From Topomyia yanbarensis (Eukaryota; Arthropoda; Insecta; Diptera; Culicidae): a DNA stretch of 64,000 nucleotides. Both the position numbers and the translations under genes were made by a program. The notes under the pieces were generated by a model that was not told where the DNA came from, ran no database searches, and saw only the letters and a program-made list of their open reading frames with translations. The DNA lies in NCBI RefSeq assembly GCF_030247195.1, contig NC_080671.1, forward strand, positions 469,522,766-469,586,765, read 5' to 3'. Positions 56,400-64,000 of the stretch are shown piece after piece; position 1 is the first letter of the stretch, and each line of letters opens with the position of its first letter.

Positions 56400-57730
56400 T
56401 GAACGTCTTAACACTCACACATTCTCAAACGCGGTCTCAAGCGGGAACCTATAAAAATGCCCTCACGCACGCGATTACGAATTGATCACGTCCGGAAGTC
56501 TATTCTTGATCCTAGAAGCCTAGGTCCGTGCCTTCAGCTGGACCATTTAAGAAAATACGCTCACACCTATTAGACAACACGTCTCATGGCGATATGACCG
56601 GGAACCCTATCGATATAAGGGATCCCACTCTCTGCCAGAATTTTAACCGCGCACCGAAAGTTTAATATCAGACTCACGGTTCGCGCGACCACTCAAGAAC
56701 ACACGTTATAAAATCACGTTAGCGCACAAACGTTAGAGCCCCTCGCGATTTTCCAAGCAACCTATGCACACGAATTTGCGAACATGATTACACCCCGGTG
56801 ATATGGTGAAAATCTCAACACTCATAAACCTACAAACTCCCGCGCTCGCGCCATCATGAATCGGGATCGTCCGGAAGTCTCTATCCTCGGTACCAACAAT
56901 CTAGGCCCTTGTTAATTAATAAAAAAAAAATGAAAAATAACTCCCATATCCACTAGACAAAACGTTCCATGGCGACGTGACCGGAAACTCTAGTGATATG
57001 GGGTAACTCTCTCCCTGTCAGAATGTGATCCGTACACCGAAAACTAAAGATCAGAATGACGATCCGCGAATATATGAATGGCCGCAGGGTTTCAAAATCG
57101 AATTTATACATGCGAGCACACGCGACAAACACGTCAACATACCAACGCTTAAGCCTTTCGCGATCATCTACGTACACTTATGCCCGCGATCGCGTAAACT
57201 TGATAACACCCGGCAATTGTATGAACGTTTTAGTACTTACGAAGTTACAATCGCGGTCTCAAACGCGAACCCGCAAACGCACGCGATCATGAATCGGTCA
57301 CGTCCGGAAATCTTTAGCCTTCATTCTAGCAATTTAGGTCCATACATTCTGTTAAACCAATCAAAAAAATATCCACTAGACCACGCGTTCTACGGCGACA
57401 TGATTGGGAACTCTAATGATATGGAAGAACCCACTTTCTTCTGGAATCTAAACCGTACACAAAAAAAATTAAGTATCAGATTCACGGTCCGCGCGCGATC
57501 ATTCTAGAACACACGCGAATATGCGAAAGGCACACGGTTATGAAATAGAATTTATACATGCGAAGTTACACGTTATCACACGCGACATACAAACGCACAC
57601 GCGATCGAGCACGTTAACGTACAAATGTTCGAGCCCTTCGCGATGATACACGCGATCGCGAGTCCCTGCGCCCGCACATACCTGAACCGTACAATGAATA
57701 TCACATTCAGAATCACGGCCCGCTACAATT
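56400..57730. repeat. degenerate CpG-rich tandem array, period about 385-425 bp
   Basis: Landmarks recur in the same order. ATGAATCGGTCACGTCCGGA-like: 56479, 56861, 57289. TGGCGACGTGACCGG-like followed by ACTCTA-TGATATGG: 56584, 56968, 57390. CCGTACACCGAAA then ATCAGA-TCACGG-CCGCG: 56648, 57031, 57452, and a last partial at 57688. Three full units and a partial are therefore present. The array is rich in CGCGATCGCG-type words in an otherwise AT-rich, CpG-poor neighbourhood. The ORFs crossing it (57025-57507) are accidental. Confidence 0.8.
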
Positions 57731-58655
57731 GGCCTAATGCAGTGTTTTAGTGGGCGACATTGCCTGTCTCGTCTGCAAATTGTAGTATGTGATTCTGACG
57801 GGGAGCCCTTCCGAGAACCTAGCTCTATAGCTCCAGTAGGACAACTCTCGAAAAAAAAAGAAAATGGGCTATGATTTCCAATCCTGATTGGGTTATGGAA
57901 ATAGAGCTCGTCCTCCTTAGCGTTGCGCCATTCAAGCTTCTTTATGACGTTATAATCCGTTATCTATCACATTCCACCGCACTACTTTCAGTTACTCCTT
58001 TTTTCTCCTACAGTTACTAAAAGTGCAGATGGAAATCAATCTGGCAGAATTCAAAACCCTTCAAATGCATAATATCAAATATTGTGTGTTCCGGAACTAA
58101 TGTTTAATGTTGGTTAATACCAAGCTGAGCGATTTGTTTCGCAGAACAATATCCATCACATCACATCACCAAATGCGGCAATGTTAAATAAAGCATTCCC
58201 GCACACATCGAAAATGACACTATAGAAGTTTACGTACATGATTTGGCTCAAACGGCAATCGGTTAAACAGTTTTCGAAAATTGTTGATTATCGTTAGGAA
58301 TGTCATGGTTTGGATCAATATACTGAAATATTCTTTTATTTTTTTTATCGAAAAAAAATTTGATTGTTGCAGGATCTGTTACACATTTTTGCTCTCATTC
58401 TCAAACTATTTATTTAGTTATCCCACTTATGAATTTTACAAGATATTTTACTAGCGGCTTGATAAGACTCGCATATACTTCGATTTCAGTCGGAGCCGGT
58501 ATTTCAGAGTATATGAAAATGATAGGGCTACAAACCCGTAGCGTTCAGTTGGACGAGTTGGCCCCCACAAGGGCAAAATAATAGGGATAAGCAAAAAAAA
58601 TTTAAAATCCCTGTGCCATTTCCAAGTACATGCTAAATAATTGTTCGAAAGTTGA
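57731..58655. other. unassigned DNA ending in a LINE-like 3' tail
   Basis: No gene. The last part (about 58440-58655), with a GGCCCCCACAAGGGC palindrome, precedes the tail below and may be the 3' untranslated part of a non-LTR element. Confidence 0.35.
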
Positions 58656-58697
58656 ACTGTAAAGGAGCCAAAGTAAACTATTCTATTCTATTCTAAC
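58656..58697 (+). repeat. LINE/SINE-like 3' tail with (TTCTA)n
   Basis: A 23-bp motif at 58656-58678 is followed by a TATTC/TTCTA pentamer tail. The same 23-bp motif recurs exactly at 61357-61379, without the tail. Pentamer tails after a conserved motif are common at 3' ends of non-LTR elements. Confidence 0.5.
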
Positions 58698-59120
58698 CCT
58701 TACACAGCCAGTATTGAAAAGCATCCTGGAAAACACTGCAGTTATTCTGTAGTGTTTTTCTTGTCAATATTAATATTTGAAGTATATTTTCATATGTCGC
58801 AAATATTAAAACGGCCAGGCCTGCTGTGCAGAGTTGGGTTTGAAGATGTTTCAAAAATAGACGGTAATAAAATTATTCATTTAATGAATAATTTAATTAA
58901 CGAATTGTTTTGAATTTTAAAAGAGGAAGAAACGAGGACAACCGTACCGACCGCTTCAGTTTGAAGGGGATATGTATGATAAATTGTTGGGAGTGACTTT
59001 GCTAAGAAGGTTAATGTCACTCCTTTGGTCCTTTGGGATGGGACAGAGGTATTTACACCTTGTCCTGGCTAATAAGCCTAGGTTATAGCGCCTTTATTTG
59101 CTCTGAATAGTACTAAAAAA
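58698..59120. other. unassigned AT-rich DNA
   Basis: Nothing recognised. Confidence 0.3.
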
Positions 59121-59124
59121 CTCC

Positions 59125-59209
59125 TATACTGCCTATGATCGCAAGCCTGTCCCTCAAAAATAGGAAATCCCATAGAAAAGGGGACAAATATGCGATCATG
59201 AGTAGTATA
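59125..59209. repeat. short fold-back element, relative of that at 54402
   Basis: Left arm 59125-59153 (ATGATCGCAAGCCTGTCCC) pairs with 59180-59209 (GGGGACAAATATGCGATCAT). The centre AATAGGAAATCCCATAGAA matches the centre of the hairpin at 54402-54472. Confidence 0.75.
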
Positions 59210-62200
59210 CTAATGAAACAAAAGTATATACTGTTGAGGAGAATCCGAAACGCGAAAAACTAGTTTTAATTTTGTTATTTTTCTGCGACACTCCGCCGTA
59301 CCAAAAAAGCCCGTCATGAAGGAGCAAAACTCCGAAAAATTTTAAAAATGTCTGTGAAAGTGTGATTGAAACAGTCTGATCCAATCGACCCTTCCTTCAC
59401 CCTAAATCTGATCATAGGAGTCAAATACCTTTCAACATATTTGAAGAACCTTGAGTATTTGGTGAACTATGGTTGTGTGTAGCATTTTTTGTGATCCCAA
59501 TATTTGAGTCCCAATATTTTTTTCACGAAAAGTCATGTACTACAGAAATAAAATAAATATTGAATTTGAAATTCAGTTTTGCTTGGCTAAATTCAAAATC
59601 TCCGTTTACGGTCAAATGCATATCACAGTAACGTGCGAGAATCAAAATCAGGAATCAGAATATATTGGTTCAAATGGAATGTATGTAGTCGGGGATTTGT
59701 ACCTCGCGGCAACGTGCACTATTGAAATGAATTTTTGCACTTATATTAGTAGTTTCCAGTAATTTCGATGTTTCATAATAAAAATATTTTAAAATTTGTT
59801 TACGTAACAATTAAACCATTGAAAATTTGACAATTACGGTGGCGTTATATAGTGTAGAATTTATTAATTTTAGACCCTGAAGAAGAGTACTCAAAAAAAA
59901 TCTATTGAAAATTCAAACGAAAGACGGTCAAAACTATTGTTTCCAAACTTTGAGAGCTACGTGTTGATTAAAAAGTTAGATATTATAGTGATAGTTTGCT
60001 CATCTGTTAACGAAGTTTGATAGTTACAGTAGGATTCCGTTTTTGGCAACAATTTTATTTTTTTCAGTTGCCAAAACCGGAACCGTGCCAAAAATGGAAC
60101 CTTATTTTTAAAGTTTGGATTTTCAATTTACGACTTCAAAAATGTTTCAAGGATTTTTAATCATATGTGAAATGAAATGAGATGAAAGAAAAAATAAGCA
60201 AATTCAATTTTATTCGTGATTTTATCAAATTCAGACGTCGTACAGTGGGGCAAGCTTTCGACGCTCAAAATCTCTACCGCCCCGGGTATATATCCTGGAG
60301 GATTAGTGTCTTTAGCAAAGCATCTTAGATGGAAATGATCATTATTTTGACAACTTTGGTTTTGATCTAGATAAGTAGAAACTGATCTAGATCAGTTCTA
60401 TCTTTGGTAGAGGTGTTCTATCAAAAAACTTTCTTCGGCAAAGTTGTTTGTTTTGATATTTCTAACACATGTACTGAAGACATTTATACTTTATAACCTA
60501 TGTAGATGGCACTACATGACATTTAAAAAAATACTCGAGAAAATGAATTTTAACATTTGTTTATGAAAAATATATCTAGAAATGAATGTTTTATCCCTAA
60601 CTCTTCGAAAATTTTCAATAATAAAAATGCTTAAAAGAGTGATAAATGTTATCATGACATTTTAAGGTTGTTTTCATCAAAAATATTAAAAAACATGTTC
60701 CACAAAATTTGTAATAACCCACGAAGCGGCAGATGGCGGCAGCTGGAATTTTGTTTGTGACTAGTAAAAACCTTTAACTTTATAATCACGAAGAGAAAAA
60801 AGTGGGGCAAGATGGGCCTTTTGCAGACAAATGAAATGAGGAAAAAAATATAATTCAAGTTAAATAGTTCCTACTTCGCTAGAGAATTTTTGAGTAAACT
60901 AAAATATATGTAAATATTTTCTTGTTTTCGAATGCAAATATAATATTTCGAACTGAGAATAAATTTATCAAGTAATTTATAAAGTAATCTTATTTAAATT
61001 ACTGCTGTGTCTAGTCCTTTCTGCAGTTTTCCGAATTGTAGTTCAGTCATATGGCTGTGCTTATTCTTTGCAAGAAACGTTTATCAGTCAGTTGTCAAAA
61101 TAATGCTTATTTTCATCCAAGATACTTTTCCGAAGACACAAATCCTTCAGGATACATACCCAGGGCGCTAGAGGATTTGAGCGTTGAAAGTAGCATTCTG
61201 CCCACTGTGCCGTCCTGTAGAATTCTCACAATCTTCGCGCACTTCTCGAGTGCAATTCCCCTCATTACGAATATGTAAAAAAGCATTTAATTCGAATCGC
61301 TTTTCTTCGGCCCACTGAACGTCAAAACTTGAACAATTCAATGAATGGTAGTGTTGACTGTAAAGGAGCCAAAGTAAACACCAAAAAGGCGCAACTCCGC
61401 CAAGGGCGACAATAGAACACGCTACGTCCCTGAATGTACTTTCTCGTGTTCTGTTTAGCAGACTGCGCCCGTTAACTGTAACTTACTTTTTTAACATATA
61501 TTAAATAACTTACTTTTTAGCATATATTAAATTGTTACTGGTTAATTTTGACACGCATTCCCCGTTCGATTTTCGATTTCGAATCATTAAATTTTGTTTT
61601 ACCCCCTAATTATTATAATTTTTTATCACTATCGGTAAGCACGCTACGAAATATTATCTTTAAAAAAAATATTCATTTTATTATTTTGGAAAAACCTCTA
61701 TCCTCATTTTTACACATGACATCATTTTTCATTTATCGACCTATTGGAGTTAAGTTCTAGGCAAAAGCTCTAAAAAAATAAAAACCGTAGAATTCGATCC
61801 TTACTAGACTTGTTTCAACTTAAATGGAAAATTCAAACGTGCATCGTGCTCCTTTTCATAGCTCGTTGTAGAAAATATCCTCTAAAACTCCATGATATAT
61901 TTTGTAAGTACAAAATGCAAAAGTCGAAATATCTCGTTAGAGGACGACATGTCAAACTATTGAATGCCCTAGTTACCATCAAGAATCCTGCGCTATTTCA
62001 GAATTCAAAATCTGACTTCGTAGTTCGTTGCAGATATGTACGAAACAATACGCGGTGTATTTAGAAATTCAAGATAACTCTTGACGATGCATTTGGGAAC
62101 AATGCAACAGTGAATGTTGTCTCTTTACGCAAATGAAGAATTTATTTAAGTTCGTCCGTCGCATTTTTATTCAGATTGTTTATTTTAACTGGCACGTTTA

Positions 62201-63400
62201 CGTTAGCTTGACTGTGCCAACAAATTTATTGTTCTACAATTTAATGTTTTTAAAACTAGGACATTACAGCATAATTTTTTTTGAAATTTGATTTTTTTGT
62301 ATATTAAGACTTAAAATATTAACAGAATTTTATTATGACTAAAGGAGGCAATAAAAAACATTTTTGAAGACTTTGAATACATTTATAACAAGAAAGATTT
62401 TTTAATTTAACAATTAAAACTAGGAGAAACACTCTCCGGAATTTTGAAGGCATCCAAAATATTCTTTGGAAAGACAACCACATGAGATATCAATTCTTTG
62501 GAAAGACGCTCATAACGGGGTCGTTCACAAGAGCGATATTCAAAAGGAGGATTTAGTAGAAGAAAGTACACGGAAGATCTCGGCTGACTTCCAGGTCGAT
62601 TAGCATTTGGTTTTCAATTATGCAGCATTAAATTTTCCGACAGTCTCGTAATAGAGATCAGAAAATGATAAAAAAAGGAGAAGAATAATTAAATTTTGAA
62701 TATTTATCAGCAGCACATCCAGAATCCAAACGAAATCGTTCAGCTATGATCTGGCATCACAATACTCGTCGCATGACCAGACTACATGTAGGATGTCGTG
62801 ATAATGCTTAACCACAAACTCATAAACCGTTCTCCATAAGTCCAATATGCCGAGAATGCGCATTATTCTTCAATAACTCAAACTCTATTAGTCGTAGCTT
62901 TACGTTTTCATCAGCAAAATTACGTCCCTATATTCGGCTCAACTGTTTGAAGTGTTTCTTGTACATTTAAAATTTTGTAGATACCTAGTTATTAAGAAAA
63001 ACTAATGAAAAATGTCAAAAATTGCATTTTTTACTAAATTTTGATGGCCTTATACTTCAAAAATTGTACAAAATAAGTCACCAAACCAGTTAGATCTCAC
63101 AAAAAATGCTGAAAAATCTAAGTTCAGAAACACTTCAAAAGGCATGAATTTGAAATTGTATCCAAAATCGGCCCATTTATTTAGACATTTATTCCGGCCA
63201 ATTGTATGAAGAATTTCGAAAATTTGCTTTTGATCAGGGAGTACGCATCAAAGTCAAAACGCCGGGGTATTGAAAATGAAATATAACGGCAAATATCGGT
63301 TAATATAAAGTTTTCTCAAAAAGACATACAGCACGTTCCAAAAGGACCCTTGAAGTAATTGAATCTCCATTTGATTGTTTAGTTTTTGGCGTATCCTCAC
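59210..63400. other. unassigned AT-rich DNA
   Basis: No family-assignable coding region in 4.2 kb. Seen are the second copy of the 23-bp motif (61357-61379), a short hairpin around TTGGCAAC/GTTGCCAA (60052-60078), and a purine/pyrimidine-biased AT background. Short ORFs (59535-59762, 61051-61278, 61810-62064) carry no features. Confidence 0.35.
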
Positions 63401-63403
63401 ATA

Positions 63404-63549
63404 CCGCCAACTTACCCCGGGGCCGGGGTAAGTTGGCGGGTTTTTCGCGTCACATATTTTTGTCTCTAAAAGTGGAGACAATTTTGCAAAATCTACCTAC
63501 ATCAAAGTAGTAAAAATTGAAAAATGAAAACACCGCCAACTAGCCCCGG
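63404..63549. repeat. 36-bp perfect palindrome and linked MITE end
   Basis: CCGCCAACTTACCCCGG (63404-63420) and its exact inverse (63423-63439) are separated by 2 bp. A third, slightly changed copy in the first orientation lies at 63533-63549 (CCGCCAACTAGCCCCGG). The segment 63423-63549 therefore has 17-bp inverted ends with two mismatches and may be a tiny MITE, with the palindrome formed where two copies meet head to head. Confidence 0.75.
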
Positions 63550-64000
63550 TCTCCCTACTCTTATTTTAGTTGGAGAATCTATTTATAATTAATTCACTTC
63601 AAAAGGACCCGTTAAACGCTATGATGGGTCTAATGTTATAATAGGTTATTTGAGAATATGGTACACATTATCGCCATGTTTTTCCGATACATTACCACAA
63701 TTAAATCAAACTTTTTGCATCCAGCACACAGGAAAGAATCAGCAGTGCGGCCAAACTATAAATATAAACTTGATAATACATTGTAATGCAATTCCAGGTA
63801 TAACTACTCAAATATTTCAGTTATTCAACTAATTGCTAATTGCAGAGATTGAGTTTTCATTTGGACATAAAATTCGGCTCTGGAAAATGCTATGTTTGAT
63901 GTGAAGCTAGTCTTTACCAGTTGTTTGCCTTCACATGATTATTTACTGCGAGTGCTAAACTGGGCGCCTTCTTCTTACGACTGATGAGGTTCTTTCATGT
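63550..64000. other. unassigned DNA
   Basis: Nothing recognised to the window edge. Confidence 0.3.

Noticed and set aside
57025..57507. 160-codon ORF
   Set aside because: It crosses a degenerate tandem array and is not kept in the other units.
1..64000. CRISPR arrays, operons, ribosome-binding sites, tRNA or rRNA genes
   Set aside because: None seen by eye; the window is eukaryotic in character. A covariance-model search for tRNAs and small RNAs was not possible.

Overview
The window looks like gene-poor, repeat-rich mosquito DNA, most likely from a culicine such as Aedes. It is AT-rich with no prokaryotic gene organisation. It is packed with insect transposable elements: BEL/Pao LTR retrotransposons, an IS630-Tc1-mariner transposase of the mosquito DD37E type, LINEs with an RNase H domain, TTAA-flanked piggyBac-like elements, a hAT-like MITE and many fold-back elements. 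The organism assignment is inference from this repertoire; no host gene is complete enough to prove it.

Layout. 1-2.1 kb: remnant of a possible piggyBac-like transposase, then a roughly 250-bp direct repeat whose two copies flank a TTAA-bounded element. 3.0-5.0 kb: less repetitive, probably host DNA, with one candidate signal-peptide exon on the minus strand. 5.5-16.7 kb: a 5'-truncated mariner-type transposon fused to an old, broken BEL/Pao element. That element is interrupted by a 237-bp hAT-like MITE, a 3.5-kb TTAA-flanked element that itself carries a palindrome, and an 840-bp solo LTR. 17.5-18.1 kb: small inverted repeats. 18.6-21.2 kb: decayed LINE (endonuclease, RT, RNase H) split by a MITE. 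21.9-27.7 kb: MITEs, AT-rich low complexity and possible host DNA with triplet repeats.

27.7-37.1 kb: a complete, apparently very young BEL/Pao element on the minus strand. Its two 782-bp LTRs look identical by eye. It has a 5-bp target duplication (GACAG), a primer-binding site, a polypurine tract and a single uninterrupted 2390-residue ORF. The ORF reads PHD finger, Gag, zinc knuckles, protease, RT, RNase H, integrase, then an envelope-like module with a furin-type site and a C-terminal membrane anchor. This is the best-supported and most interesting feature.

37-46 kb: fold-back elements, a structured hairpin-rich leader (39.86-40.8 kb), and a 1.16-kb palindromic element. 45.9-49.75 kb: a minus-strand LINE fragment abutting a second, larger copy of the TTAA element, which carries an inverted copy of the hairpin-rich leader. 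50-56.4 kb: mostly unassigned, possibly intronic or intergenic host DNA. 56.4-57.7 kb: a degenerate CpG-rich tandem array with a period of about 400 bp. 57.7-64 kb: unassigned AT-rich DNA with MITE ends, a LINE-like 3' tail and a perfect 36-bp palindrome.

Almost all real coding capacity here belongs to mobile elements. Only the 27.7-37.1 kb retroelement looks functional; the nested insertions give a relative chronology for the others.
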